NCBI GenBank assembly: GCA_029541985.1
Contig: CP095414.1
Location: 1,550,001 to 1,614,000, forward strand
DNA length: 64,000 bases
Source of the DNA: Bacteroidales bacterium F22
Lineage (GTDB): Bacteria > Bacteroidota > Bacteroidia > Bacteroidales > Bacteroidaceae
Direction of reading: 5' to 3'
Shown: positions 1 to 9,611 of the stretch, one piece after another
Layout: every line of letters starts with the position of its first letter
Position numbering within the stretch: position 1 is the stretch's first letter
The notes under the pieces: model-generated
What the model was told of the DNA's origin: nothing
What the model saw: only the letters and a program-made list of their open reading frames with translations
The model's database searches: none
Made by a program: the position numbers and the translations under genes

Positions 1-588
1 GATATTACAGAAAGCAATGCTTGGCAATACCTATGGAATGTACCTCAAGACGTACCTAGAATGATCGACACCTTCGGGGGAAAAGAAGATTTCACAGCTA
101 AGTTAGACCGCTTCTTCACCCTATCTTCAGGGCAAGACGAGGAATTGCCCCTTTTCAGCACAGGTATGATAGGACAATATGCACATGGAAACGAACCTAG
201 CCACCATGTTGCGTATCTTTACAACTGGACAGACAAACCCGAACAAGGGCATAAGATTATCCATCAAATAATGGATGACTTCTACACCAATACGCCAGGA
301 GGACTTTGTGGAAATGAAGACTGTGGACAGATGTCTGCATGGTACATCTTCTCAGCTATGGGGTTTTATCCTGTCAATCCAGTAGGAGGCGTCTTCGAAT
401 TGGGTGTTCCTTACTTTGACCAGATGCAGTTAACTCTTCCAAACGGGAAGAAGCTAACGATTAGTCAACAAGGATCAACAGCCAACGATAACATTAGAGA
501 GATACGACTAAATAATAAAATTCTTACCGGACATACCATCACCTATCAACAAATAATGCAAGGTGGAAAACTGGTATTCATCCGATAA
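1..588 (+). CDS. GH92 family alpha-mannosidase, C-terminal part (5' truncated by window)
   Basis: The reading frame is open from base 1 and the first codons read DITESNAWQYLW. This matches the E-(G/S)-NAWQY segment that carries the proposed general acid of GH92 enzymes, so the gene starts upstream of the window and the ATG at 61 is internal. About 195 C-terminal residues are visible. They include the family signatures HGNEPSHH and GNEDCGQMSAW. GH92 enzymes are Ca2+-dependent exo-acting alpha-mannosidases, usually exported in Bacteroidota. The GNEPSHH form is associated, from family knowledge, with alpha-1,2-linkage enzymes; this is a motif inference. The gene ends 31 bases from the convergent CBM9-like gene. 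The family is near certain, the exact linkage is not. Confidence 0.93.
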   Translation, partial: DITESNAWQYLWNVPQDVPRMIDTFGGKEDFTAKLDRFFTLSSGQDEELPLFSTGMIGQYAHGNEPSHHVAYLYNWTDKPEQGHKIIHQIMDDFYTNTPGGLCGNEDCGQMSAWYIFSAMGFYPVNPVGGVFELGVPYFDQMQLTLPNGKKLTISQQGSTANDNIREIRLNNKILTGHTITYQQIMQGGKLVFIR

Positions 589-619
589 GAATAATAGAAT
601 AAGAGACACGTGTAGGGTT

Positions 620-1432
620 CTAGCGAGCAAAATAGACAAAGCCCCATAGACTTGGGCGATGGATATCGACCACGCCTGTTGGAGCCCACACCCAGTTCTC
701 TTCATTACCAGACCCCTCGGTACCAGGACGTTTGACATATTTACCATCCTTGACATCAACCTTAAGCCACTCTACTCTGGAGAAATTCATCCGCCAGATG
801 GTTTTATTTTTGATAGATACATTAAGCGATTTGAAAGGTATGCGTATTTCTACTGTCCAATAATCGTCAGTATCACTTGGGTCATTAAGTGTTCCTTGAA
901 TATGTACTGCATTTTGTAGTCCCTTGATATCGAAGCCATTGAGAAACGTACCACCCTGATAGTAAGGCTTGGTCATGAGTAAATCCCAAGGCGTATTTTG
1001 AGCATTCATCTCATATTCAAAGTAGCAACGTCCTGTGCCATGAGGATCGATGAATACCTCAAAATCATTGTCCCAGTAAATGGTTGCATCGCGCTCACTC
1101 ACGGTACTCCAGATATTTGGTTCGATGAGTTTGGCTGCTATATACAACGCCTCATCATCCCATACCATCTTGAAGCGAGTATCATACTTTGGTTTAGGCT
1201 TGGAATCGCCTACTATATCTACAAATGAATGACTCCATGGAGCAGATTCCCATACCGCTTCATCGAGTTTTCCATCTACCGTAATAGCCGACGTCGTATG
1301 ATGGCAAGTATAAGAAGGAAAGACAATATCCTTCGGGACATCAAGCCCCTTGGGTTCACTAGCAGATGCGGGTAAGCAAATCCCCGACAACGTGAACAGA
1401 CATAGGCTTAGAGATAAAATACGGTTGTTCAT
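620..1432 (-). CDS. Secreted CBM9-like carbohydrate-binding protein
   Basis: This 270-aa protein starts with a hydrophobic signal peptide that probably ends near PASAS (about residues 1-25). The rest reads as a single carbohydrate-binding family 9-like (PF06452-type) beta-sandwich: ITVDGKLDEAVWESAPW near residues 50-66, then WDDEALYIAAKL and WDNDFEVFIDPHG. No catalytic domain is attached. Such stand-alone proteins are common in Bacteroidota glycan loci, and binding of a plant or host glycan is the usual suggestion. It converges on the truncated GH92 gene and diverges from the GHL10-like gene. A TATCTTTG promoter box lies 41 bases upstream of its start. The sugar it binds cannot be told from sequence. 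Confidence 0.8.
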   Translation of the reverse strand: MNNRILSLSLCLFTLSGICLPASASEPKGLDVPKDIVFPSYTCHHTTSAITVDGKLDEAVWESAPWSHSFVDIVGDSKPKPKYDTRFKMVWDDEALYIAAKLIEPNIWSTVSERDATIYWDNDFEVFIDPHGTGRCYFEYEMNAQNTPWDLLMTKPYYQGGTFLNGFDIKGLQNAVHIQGTLNDPSDTDDYWTVEIRIPFKSLNVSIKNKTIWRMNFSRVEWLKVDVKDGKYVKRPGTEGSGNEENWVWAPTGVVDIHRPSLWGFVYFAR

Positions 1433-1472
1433 AACGAAAAGATTTAAATGATTAATTTGTTTAATGAAAAAA

Positions 1473-1480
1473 CAAAGATA
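1473..1480 (-). promoter_or_regulatory. Bacteroidetes -7 promoter box for the CBM9-like gene
   Basis: On the minus strand this reads TATCTTTG, matching the Bacteroides -7 consensus TAnnTTTG. It lies 41 bases upstream of the CBM9-like start. No clear -33 TTG element is visible at the expected distance. Confidence 0.5.
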
Positions 1481-1509
1481 TAAATAACAATGTATAACTA
1501 AAACTGAAG

Positions 1510-2574
1510 ATGATGAAAAAACATTTATTTATGATGCTCTGCATGTTTATGATGTGCGTGCAAGGAACTTTTGGACAAGCCCGATTTCTCACTTGGGGAG
1601 GCTATCCTAAAGACGGAAATCTAGACAAGTATTTCAAAGAAATGCATGACGTGGGATTAGATGGTATCCTAGCCAACTCATCCGTAGAAAATCTGAAGAA
1701 GATGATTCCTGTAGCTAATAAGTATGGAATAGAAGTACACGCATGGCGTGAGATTCTCAGCAACGGAGCCATCGCTAAGAAACATCCTGAATGGTTAGAT
1801 TATAACCGCCTAGGTCAATCTATGATGCACAAGAAAGCTTATGTAGACTATTATAAATTTCTTAACCCAATCATCCCAGGGGTACAAAAAGCCATCCTGA
1901 AACAATTAGAACCGTATGCTGAAATCGAAGGACTAGCAAGTATCAGTCTTGACTATTGCCGCTATGTAGATGCCATACTCCCAACTACACTATGGAAGAA
2001 ATACGATATCGTTCAAGACAAGGTGTATCCAGAATGGGATTATGGATATCATCCTGCGATGATTAAAGCCTTCGAAGAAGCCTATAGCTACGACCCTCGC
2101 AATCAAGCAGATGTCAATGGCGATGAACAATGGGCTCAATTCCGCTTTGATGCCGTGACTCATCTAGTCAATCAGATTGAGACAATGGTCAGAAACCATG
2201 GCAAAGAATTGACTGCATCACCATTCCCGACACCTAAAATGTCTCGTCGAATGGTTTACCAAGATTGGGGTAAATGGAATCTTGATAGAGCCTATCCTAT
2301 GATTTACAATGGCTTCTACAACCAAGGACCAGAGTGGGTAGGACAATGCGTAGCAGACTGTGTCAAAGATGCCCATCAAGGAACTGCTATCTATGCAGGT
2401 CTCTATATTGCTAGCTTCAAGAAAGGAACCAAGGGAGGCACGCTCACTCAAGCAGTACATGCCGCACTCAACGCAGGTGCCAAAGGTTTTGCACTATTTA
2501 CCTTCGGCTCTATGAGCAACCAACAGAAAAAGGAATTAAAAACCTTGATTCGTTCTATTAAAGACGAGAAATAA
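1510..2574 (+). CDS. Secreted GHL10-like TIM-barrel putative glycoside hydrolase
   Basis: This 354-aa protein has a Met-rich signal peptide ending near QGTFGQA (about residue 22). The mature part looks like a TIM barrel of the glycosyl hydrolase-like 10 (GHL10, PF02638-like) group. Visible pieces are LTWGGYPKDGN, GIEVHAWREI (strand-end motif), LASISLDYCRYVD (equivalent of the GHL10 DYIRYP motif) and a C-terminal GAKGFALFTFGSM strand. Activity is not established for most proteins of this group. The gene lies between the divergent CBM9-like gene and the convergent AraC gene, inside a mannosidase locus, so a role in glycan breakdown is inferred. No -7 box was found directly upstream. The assignment to family is moderately sure; the substrate is unknown. 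Confidence 0.65.
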   Translation: MMKKHLFMMLCMFMMCVQGTFGQARFLTWGGYPKDGNLDKYFKEMHDVGLDGILANSSVENLKKMIPVANKYGIEVHAWREILSNGAIAKKHPEWLDYNRLGQSMMHKKAYVDYYKFLNPIIPGVQKAILKQLEPYAEIEGLASISLDYCRYVDAILPTTLWKKYDIVQDKVYPEWDYGYHPAMIKAFEEAYSYDPRNQADVNGDEQWAQFRFDAVTHLVNQIETMVRNHGKELTASPFPTPKMSRRMVYQDWGKWNLDRAYPMIYNGFYNQGPEWVGQCVADCVKDAHQGTAIYAGLYIASFKKGTKGGTLTQAVHAALNAGAKGFALFTFGSMSNQQKKELKTLIRSIKDEK

Positions 2575-2629
2575 GATTGAAAGACAAGCTATACTTAGAC
2601 ACCTTAGAACAATCAAAAGCTACCCATCG

Positions 2630-3478
2630 CTATACGATTTGCTGGTTACTTGAGCGATATTGCTGAGGTGTCTGAGTATAGAACTGTTTAAACACCTTAT
2701 AGAAATGCCCTAGGTTATTAAAGCCACAGTTGAGACAAATCTCTTTGATAGGAGTATCCAAAGAAGTCAACTGCAAGGCAGCCCATTGCATCTTGCGATT
2801 GTTTAGCAAGTCAGTAAGAGACATGTGAAGATGCTTACGGACTACTCGATTGATATAATCAATGTTTCGTCCACATTCCTGAGCAAAACCTTCCCGTCCC
2901 ATTTTGAAACTTTTGGGCGTCTTATATTGAGCCAAAGCATGATAGAGCCAGATAGGAATATCAAGCATGTATTGAGATTCATCAGTGATGATGTTTCGCA
3001 AGATAAACAATAAGAGTGAATCCAATTGGATATAGCTCAAGCGATGACGCATGGCCTCATGTGCCCGGTTCGTGAAACGATCTATATGCTGGTCATCTAT
3101 ATGTATCTTAGCTGGCAGCAATCCCTTAGACCAGAAATACTGCTCTGGATTATCGAAATAACGGACACGCATCAACTCTGCCGTATCCGAAGAAAAAGCA
3201 ATATTGATAAATGTCAATCCACCTTTGTTGGCCATAATCATATGCGTATCACTAGGACGAATCATCACCATATCACCTCGTTCGAGCGCCATACGTTGCT
3301 TATTGACTATTTGATAACCACTCCCTCTCGTAATCCACAAGATCTCGTAATAATCATGGTCATGCATCACAACATTACGATGAACATCAATCTCTCGATG
3401 GACGATTTGGAAAGTCTCATCACCTTGTATAAAATCAGATAAATGATAATGGACTGTTTCTTTATTCTTTGCATTCAT
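2630..3478 (-). CDS. AraC family transcriptional regulator
   Basis: This 282-aa protein has an N-terminal cupin-like sensory domain (about residues 15-110, with VVMHDHDYYEILWITRGSGYQ and ERGDMVMIRPSDTHMI) and a C-terminal double helix-turn-helix of AraC type (about residues 190-280, with FGRN/CGRNIDYINRVVRKHL and IKEICLNCGFNNLGHFYKVFKQ). The cupin pattern suggests it senses a small ligand, probably a sugar. It is divergent from the GH92-GH92-MFS-GH130 operon, and both have TAnnTTTG boxes in the shared intergenic region, so control of that operon and of itself is the simplest inference. No membrane segment is present. Confidence 0.9.
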   Translation of the reverse strand: MNAKNKETVHYHLSDFIQGDETFQIVHREIDVHRNVVMHDHDYYEILWITRGSGYQIVNKQRMALERGDMVMIRPSDTHMIMANKGGLTFINIAFSSDTAELMRVRYFDNPEQYFWSKGLLPAKIHIDDQHIDRFTNRAHEAMRHRLSYIQLDSLLLFILRNIITDESQYMLDIPIWLYHALAQYKTPKSFKMGREGFAQECGRNIDYINRVVRKHLHMSLTDLLNNRKMQWAALQLTSLDTPIKEICLNCGFNNLGHFYKVFKQFYTQTPQQYRSSNQQIV

Positions 3479-3506
3479 AACCTATAGTTTCTAGTAAACA
3501 ATGCTT

Positions 3507-3514
3507 CAAAGATA
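3507..3514 (-). promoter_or_regulatory. -7 promoter box for the AraC regulator
   Basis: The minus strand reads TATCTTTG, matching TAnnTTTG, 29 bases upstream of the AraC start codon. The -33 element is not obvious. Confidence 0.45.
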
Positions 3515-3623
3515 GCAATATGATGGAGAGTAAAAAAGAATTATCAGTTAAAACTGTCGGAATAGCGTAAAGAAATAGTCTAATAAAAGAACATCCACTA
3601 ATAGAGGGTGTCAAAGAATACAG

Positions 3624-3632
3624 TATATTTGC
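3624..3632 (+). promoter_or_regulatory. -7 promoter box for the GH92-MFS-GH130 operon
   Basis: TATATTTGC matches TAnnTTTG and lies 54 bases before the chosen ATG of the first complete GH92 gene. No good -33 TTG is present at 19-21 bases, which would fit a promoter needing an activator such as the adjacent AraC protein (inference). Confidence 0.5.
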
Positions 3633-3686
3633 AAGGTATATCGTATTCATAAAAACGAAGAATAGTATAAACCTTTATTGAATCAT

Positions 3687-5942
3687 ATGAAACAGAAAAC
3701 CGCAACGACTCTTATGAGTATTGCTATGGGCGCTCTTTTGCTTGTAGCATGTAAACCCACTGCCAACGATGCGCAGTTACAGAAAGAAAACCTTACTCAA
3801 TTTGTAGACCAACGTATCGGAGCTGCCGGACATGGACATGTCTTTATGGGTGCCGATGTCCCTTATGGTTTTGTTCAATTGGGCCCTACAAGTATTCCCG
3901 AATCATGGGATTGGTGCTCAGGATACAATGTCCGAGACACTACATGTATCGGTTTCAGCCATACCCACTTAAGTGGTACAGGTATTGGTGATTTGGCCGA
4001 TATCACATTGATGCCTGTCGTAGGAGATGACGTGATTCCTGGACGAGGAACAGAAGAAGCGCCTTATTCAGGACAAGCTTCTATGTTTACCCATGCCAAC
4101 GAGTCATATGCTCCTGGATACTATCATGTCTTTTTAGACCGTTACAAAGTAGACGTATCACTTACCGCAACGAATCGCACAGGACTTCATCAATATGTAT
4201 ATCCCAAAGGAGCTACTTCTACAGGAGTAATTTTAGATTTACAAAATGGAACTTGCTGGGACGAAGCAACAGCAACAGGCGTAGTGCCGGTTGATGCTGA
4301 GACATTCAAAGGTTTCAGAAATTCAAAAGGCTGGGCTGATAACCAACAACTCTCTTTCGCCATTAAATTCAACAAGCCAGTCATCAAAACGACTCTCTAC
4401 GATGAGCACGGTCAAGTCGTTAGTGCTAAGCAAACGAAAGTAGACGTTCGTTTTGCTCGTTTTGACTTCGACCTTACAGACAATAAGGAACTCCTTGTAA
4501 AAGTCGGTTTATCACCAGTAGACGGGGATCATGCCTTGACTTCAATCAAAGAGGAACTACCTGACTGGTCATTTGATAAGGTTCGAGAAGATGCACTTCA
4601 AGCGTGGAACAAAGAGCTCGCACGCATCCAAGTAGCAAGTAAAGATACAGCTACCTTGAAAATATTTTATACTGCGATGTATCATACGATGATTGCGCCT
4701 TCTGTATTTATGGATAGCGATGGTAGCTACCGAGGTGCTGATGGTAAGGTCTACAAAGATACTTCATTTGTCAATTACACCACATTCTCATTGTGGGATA
4801 CCTACAGAGCACTTAATCCGATGATGACTATCGTACACCCAGAGCGTGTCAACGATATCGTCAACACGATGCTACATATCTACGAACAACAAGGGAAATT
4901 GCCTGTATGGCATTTGATGGGATGTGAGACTAACTGTATGGTCGGTAACCCTGCAATCAACGTGATTGCTGATGCCATGCTTAAAGGATTCAAAGGGTTC
5001 GACTACGACTTGGCATACAAGGCGATGACCACCTCTTCTATGTTAGATGAGCGTGAACTAGACCTCCTAAAGAAATACGGTTATATCCCTAGTGATTTAG
5101 GTAGTGAGAGTATCGGTAATGACATGGAATATGCTATTGCTGATGGTTCTGTTGCTAAGATAGCTAAGATGATGGGTGATCAAAAATCAGCTGATTATTT
5201 TACCACACGTAGCCATAGCTACCGTCATTACTTTGACCCAGAGACTCATTTCGTTCGTGGCCGTTTCGCTGATGGCAGCTGGCGTACTCCTTTCGACCCA
5301 TTCTTCGCTAGTCATAGAGATTGTGATTATGTAGAGGGAAATGCTTATCAATATTCTTGGTTAGTTCCTCATGATTTAGATGGATTAGTCGAACTATTTG
5401 GCGGTCGCAAAGAGACATTAGCAAAATTAGACTCTCTGTTTACTGCATCTCCAAAACTCCAAAAAGGAGCTTCTAGTGATATGACCGGACTTATTGGTCA
5501 ATACGTACATGGCAACGAACCAAGTCACCATATTCTATACTTCTACACCCTACTCAACGAACCATGGAAAGGGGCTGACAAGCTACGTGAAGTATACAGC
5601 ACACTCTATACGACAGAAGCTGATGGCTTGGCTGGTAATGAAGATGTCGGTCAAATGTCTGCATGGTATATCCTTTCTAGCATGGGACTTTATCAAGTAG
5701 ATCCTGCAGGAGGTGATTATATCTTCGGTTCTCCTCTATTGGATGAAGCATCAATCAAACTCCCTGGAGACAAGACCTTTGTCATCAAAGCAGAGAACAA
5801 CAGCGCAACCAATAAATACATCCAAAGCATCACGCTGAATGGAAAAGACTATACCCAAGCAGGTATCTCTTACGAGAATATCATGAAGGGTGGTGAACTC
5901 GTATTCCATATGGGTGATAAAGCTATTTCTTGGATAAAATAA
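3687..5942 (+). CDS. GH92 family alpha-mannosidase lipoprotein (GNEPSHH type)
   Basis: I chose the ATG at 3687; the frame also has an in-phase TTG at 3678, but starting at ATG gives a clean lipoprotein signal with lipobox LLVAC and Cys22. The 751-aa product spans both GH92 domains. Its motifs are the N-terminal FVDQRIG..GHGHVFMGADVPYG, VEGNAYQYSW with Glu550 as the likely general acid, HGNEPSHH at 608-615, and GNEDVGQMSAW starting at 650. GH92 enzymes remove terminal alpha-mannose with inversion and need Ca2+. The GNEPSHH motif is the form linked to alpha-1,2-mannosides in characterised members. It heads an operon with a second GH92 (22-base gap), an MFS transporter and a GH130 enzyme. Lipidation implies the periplasmic or outer-membrane face. 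Confidence 0.95.
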   Translation: MKQKTATTLMSIAMGALLLVACKPTANDAQLQKENLTQFVDQRIGAAGHGHVFMGADVPYGFVQLGPTSIPESWDWCSGYNVRDTTCIGFSHTHLSGTGIGDLADITLMPVVGDDVIPGRGTEEAPYSGQASMFTHANESYAPGYYHVFLDRYKVDVSLTATNRTGLHQYVYPKGATSTGVILDLQNGTCWDEATATGVVPVDAETFKGFRNSKGWADNQQLSFAIKFNKPVIKTTLYDEHGQVVSAKQTKVDVRFARFDFDLTDNKELLVKVGLSPVDGDHALTSIKEELPDWSFDKVREDALQAWNKELARIQVASKDTATLKIFYTAMYHTMIAPSVFMDSDGSYRGADGKVYKDTSFVNYTTFSLWDTYRALNPMMTIVHPERVNDIVNTMLHIYEQQGKLPVWHLMGCETNCMVGNPAINVIADAMLKGFKGFDYDLAYKAMTTSSMLDERELDLLKKYGYIPSDLGSESIGNDMEYAIADGSVAKIAKMMGDQKSADYFTTRSHSYRHYFDPETHFVRGRFADGSWRTPFDPFFASHRDCDYVEGNAYQYSWLVPHDLDGLVELFGGRKETLAKLDSLFTASPKLQKGASSDMTGLIGQYVHGNEPSHHILYFYTLLNEPWKGADKLREVYSTLYTTEADGLAGNEDVGQMSAWYILSSMGLYQVDPAGGDYIFGSPLLDEASIKLPGDKTFVIKAENNSATNKYIQSITLNGKDYTQAGISYENIMKGGELVFHMGDKAISWIK

Positions 5943-5964
5943 CGAATCATATAATTAATCAGAA

Positions 5965-8271
5965 ATGAGAAATCTATTTAGGCTATTTATCGTATTGTCT
6001 AGTGCAGGTTTATTTAGTGCTTGCACTAATAAACCTGATGCAGAGTCTATTGCAGTTGTAACAGACCCTGTATCATATGTCAACACCTTAGTAGGAAGTC
6101 AGTCTGACTCGGCTTTGTCTACAGGTAACACCTATCCTGCCATCGCTTTGCCTTGGGGAATGAACTTTTGGACTCCTCAGACAGGGAAGAATGGTGACGG
6201 CTGGGCATATACCTATACAGCTAAGACCATACGAGGCTTTAAACAAACTCACCAACCAAGTCCATGGATCAATGACTATGGACAGTTCTCTCTGATGCCA
6301 GTGACCAATTTCACGACAGTAGATGAGAACCGACGGGCGAGTCATTTCTCACATCAAGCTGAAAAGGCACATCCTTACTATTATAGTGTCTATCTAGCAG
6401 ACCATGATGTACTTGCTGAGGTGACCCCTACAGAACGTGCAGCCATGCTCCGTTTTACTTTCCCTGAAAGTAACAGTTCTGCTGTCATCATAGATGCTTT
6501 TGATAAAGGCTCTGAGCTGAAATTATTAGAAGACAATCAGACAGTTACTGGATACACCACACGCAATAGCGGTGGTGTACCAGCTAACTTTAAGAACTAC
6601 TTCGTAATCAAATTTGATCACCCGGTAGAGAAAGCAGAATTGTACAGTGATATCACACCGACCAAAAAGCATCAATTGACTGCTGACCACGTACAAGCTG
6701 CCATTCATTTCAAAACTAAAAAAGGAGAACAAATCATCGCTCAAGTAGCTAGTTCATTTATTTCTCCTGAACAAGCACTCGTCAACCTACGCGAACTAGA
6801 AGGTCATCAATTTGGCGAAATCGTCAAAATGGGACAGAACAGATGGGACAAAGTACTTGGTAAGATTCAAGTAGGTGGGGGTACTGTAGACCAGTATCGC
6901 ACTTTTTACTCTTGCCTCTACAGAAGCACCCTATTCCCTCGCAAGTTGTGGGAAGTAAATGCTGATGGTCAGGTCGTACACTACAGCCCGTACAACGGCG
7001 AAGTACGTCCAGGATATATGTATACCGATACAGGGTTCTGGGATACCTTCCGTGCCTTATTCCCACTGCTCAATCTGGTATATCCTGAAGAGAACCAGAA
7101 GATTCAAGCAGGCCTCATCAATGCAAGTCAAGAAAATGACTTCTTACCTGAATGGTCGAGTCCAGGACACCGTGATTGTATGGTCGGTAACAATTCAGCA
7201 AGTGTAGTAGCTGATGCGATTCTGAAAGGAGTAAACACAAAAGAGCTGACACAGTTGTACGATATCTTGCAGCATGATGCAAACAATGTACACCCTGAGG
7301 TCAAATCAAGTGGCCGACTAGGCTATGAATATTACAATAAGTTGGGATATGTCCCTTACAATGTAGGCATCAACGAAAATGTGGCTCGTACACTAGAATA
7401 TGCTTATGATGACTGGTGCATATTGCAAGTAGCCAAGAAATTAAATCGTCCTCAAGAGGAGATTGATCTACTAACCAAACGGGCTCAAAACTACCGCAAC
7501 GTATTTGATCCTAAAGTAGGATTGATGCGTGGACGTAATGAAGATGGAAGTTTCCAGAAACCATTCAGTCCTTTCAAATGGGGTGATGCCTTCACTGAAG
7601 GAAATAGCTGGCACTATACATGGAGTGTATTCCATGACATCAACGGGTTAATCAAGTTGATGGGCGGTAAAAAAGAATTTATCAAACAATTGGATTACCT
7701 ATTCGTAGCACCTCCTATCTATGATGACAGCTATTATGGCTCACGCATCCATGAGATTCTAGAGATGCAAATAGCCGATATGGGCAATTATGCACATGGT
7801 AATCAACCTGCTCAGCATATCACTTACCTATACGATTATGTAGGTCAACCATGGAAGACTCAGTTCTGGGTACGTGAAGTGATGAATCGCTTGTATCAAG
7901 CGACTCCAAATGGCTATTGTGGTGATGAAGACAACGGACAGACTTCTGCTTGGTATATCTTCTCAGCATTGGGATTCTATCCTGTATGTCCTGGTAGCCC
8001 TCAGTATGCTCTTGGTGCTCCGCTCTTTAAGAAGACAATTATCCATCTTGAAAATGGAAAAGATATCCATATTGATGCACCGAAAAATAGTGTAGACAAT
8101 CGCTATATCGACCACTTACTCATCAACGGAGCGACTTACGATAAGAATTATCTCTCTTATCCTGAATTGATCAAAGGGATGACTCTTCAGTTTGATATGC
8201 AATCTAAACCAAATATGCAACGAGGCGTATCTGACAAAGATGCCCCTTATTCGATGAGTACTGCTAAATAA
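5965..8271 (+). CDS. GH92 family glycosidase lipoprotein (GNQPAQH variant)
   Basis: The 768-aa protein begins with a lipoprotein signal (lipobox GLFSAC, Cys20) followed by a complete GH92 fold. It has the conserved TEGNSWHYTW segment with the expected acidic residue, and GDEDNGQTSAW near the C-terminus. In place of the usual GNEPSHH it has HGNQPAQHITYLY, which replaces the Glu and first His of the +1 subsite motif. That makes an alpha-1,2 preference less likely and another linkage, such as alpha-1,3 or a mannosyl-phosphate type, more plausible (inference). It lies 22 bases after the preceding GH92 and 23 bases before the MFS gene, so co-transcription is likely. Confidence 0.93.
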   Translation: MRNLFRLFIVLSSAGLFSACTNKPDAESIAVVTDPVSYVNTLVGSQSDSALSTGNTYPAIALPWGMNFWTPQTGKNGDGWAYTYTAKTIRGFKQTHQPSPWINDYGQFSLMPVTNFTTVDENRRASHFSHQAEKAHPYYYSVYLADHDVLAEVTPTERAAMLRFTFPESNSSAVIIDAFDKGSELKLLEDNQTVTGYTTRNSGGVPANFKNYFVIKFDHPVEKAELYSDITPTKKHQLTADHVQAAIHFKTKKGEQIIAQVASSFISPEQALVNLRELEGHQFGEIVKMGQNRWDKVLGKIQVGGGTVDQYRTFYSCLYRSTLFPRKLWEVNADGQVVHYSPYNGEVRPGYMYTDTGFWDTFRALFPLLNLVYPEENQKIQAGLINASQENDFLPEWSSPGHRDCMVGNNSASVVADAILKGVNTKELTQLYDILQHDANNVHPEVKSSGRLGYEYYNKLGYVPYNVGINENVARTLEYAYDDWCILQVAKKLNRPQEEIDLLTKRAQNYRNVFDPKVGLMRGRNEDGSFQKPFSPFKWGDAFTEGNSWHYTWSVFHDINGLIKLMGGKKEFIKQLDYLFVAPPIYDDSYYGSRIHEILEMQIADMGNYAHGNQPAQHITYLYDYVGQPWKTQFWVREVMNRLYQATPNGYCGDEDNGQTSAWYIFSALGFYPVCPGSPQYALGAPLFKKTIIHLENGKDIHIDAPKNSVDNRYIDHLLINGATYDKNYLSYPELIKGMTLQFDMQSKPNMQRGVSDKDAPYSMSTAK

Positions 8272-8294
8272 TCACTATTATAACTCTAGACACT

Positions 8295-9572
8295 ATGGCA
8301 AATAAAAAGCCGCTATCACCTGTAGCTTGGGTACCGACGCTATACTTTGCGATGGGATTACCCTTTATCATCATCTCATTGGTCTCAGTACTTATGTTCT
8401 CGGACTTTGGAGTCAGTGACTCTTTAATCGCTTTCTGGGTTTCACTAATCATGTTACCTTGGACATTGAAGCCTTTATGGAGCCCATTTATGGAACTCTA
8501 TAAGACAAAGAAATTCTTTGTAGTCCTCACTCAGATGGTATCGGGACTAGCCTTTGCTTTGGTTGCATTGTGCTTGCCTTTACCTAATAACTTTGCTATC
8601 GCCATCGCACTGATGGGGGTAGTAGCTATCAGTGGAGCTTCTCATGATATAGCTGCTGATGGAGTTTACCTGACAGAATTGACTAAAGAAGAACAATCAA
8701 AATATATTGGTTGGCAAGGTGCCTTTTACAATTTTGCGAAAATTCTCGCAAACGGCGCATTGGTCTTTTTAGCCGGAACTTTGAAAGATTCTTTTGGTGC
8801 CGTATATGCATGGATGATTATCATGTTTATTTGCAGTGCACTACTGATTTTTGCTGCCCTATATCACGCACGCGTCTTACCGACAAAATTCCAAAAGAAA
8901 AGTGAGGTAAAATCAAGTGCTGAGGCGATGAGTAAACTCTGGGAAGTACTGACCAGTTTCTTTCAGAAGAAATACATCTGGATATATATCGGATTTATTA
9001 TCCTTTACCGTTTCGCTGAAGGATTTGCGATGAAGATAGTTCCCTTATTTCTCAAGGCATCGGTAGAAAAAGGAGGACTCGGCCTTTCGGTACAAGATAT
9101 CGGCATCGTTTACGGCACAGCAGGTTCTGCAGCATTTATCATAGGTTCTATCCTGGGTGGCTATTTCATTGCTTCTCGAGGCTTGAAACGCAGTCTGTTT
9201 ATCCTCTGTTGCATCTTCAATATTCCGTTTGTCGTCTATTTCTTTCTTGCCATCTATCAGCCAGAGAGTATCTACGTGATTGGAGCTGCTATCTTCGGTG
9301 AATACTTCGGATATGGTTTCGGATTCGTCGGATTGATGCTATTTATGATGCAACAAGTAGCCCCTGGCAAACACCAGATGGCTCATTATGCATTTGCCTC
9401 GGGAATCATGAACCTAGGAGTGATGATACCCGGATTAATCAGTGGGTATATCAGTGACAGTATCGGTTATCACAACTTCTTTATCGTGGTTTTGATAGCT
9501 ACTATACCTGCCTTCTTAGCGACTTGGTTCGTACCATTTACGTATCCTGACCCTGAGAAAACGACCACATAA
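8295..9572 (+). CDS. MFS transporter, AmpG-like, probably for mannosyl oligosaccharide
   Basis: This 425-aa protein is almost entirely hydrophobic with about 12 transmembrane segments. The long mid-protein cytoplasmic loop (AEAMSKLWEVLTSFFQKKYIW) and SGASHDIAADGVYLTELTKE near residues 115-135 resemble the AmpG/acetyl-CoA transporter branch of the major facilitator superfamily. That branch imports muropeptides or related disaccharides. It sits between two GH92 lipoproteins and a cytoplasmic GH130 phosphorylase. This arrangement recalls the Bacteroides N-glycan operon in which an inner-membrane sugar transporter accompanies the Man-GlcNAc phosphorylase. Import of a mannose-containing disaccharide is therefore inferred, not shown. 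Confidence 0.85.
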   Translation: MANKKPLSPVAWVPTLYFAMGLPFIIISLVSVLMFSDFGVSDSLIAFWVSLIMLPWTLKPLWSPFMELYKTKKFFVVLTQMVSGLAFALVALCLPLPNNFAIAIALMGVVAISGASHDIAADGVYLTELTKEEQSKYIGWQGAFYNFAKILANGALVFLAGTLKDSFGAVYAWMIIMFICSALLIFAALYHARVLPTKFQKKSEVKSSAEAMSKLWEVLTSFFQKKYIWIYIGFIILYRFAEGFAMKIVPLFLKASVEKGGLGLSVQDIGIVYGTAGSAAFIIGSILGGYFIASRGLKRSLFILCCIFNIPFVVYFFLAIYQPESIYVIGAAIFGEYFGYGFGFVGLMLFMMQQVAPGKHQMAHYAFASGIMNLGVMIPGLISGYISDSIGYHNFFIVVLIATIPAFLATWFVPFTYPDPEKTTT

Positions 9573-9611
9573 CATCTACTAAAACAATAAGAGTAAATAT
9601 CTAATTTAAGA

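Noticed and set aside
3678-3686. TTG as the start of the GH92 gene
   Set aside because: The ATG nine bases later gives a normal lipoprotein signal peptide and removes three residues of no use.
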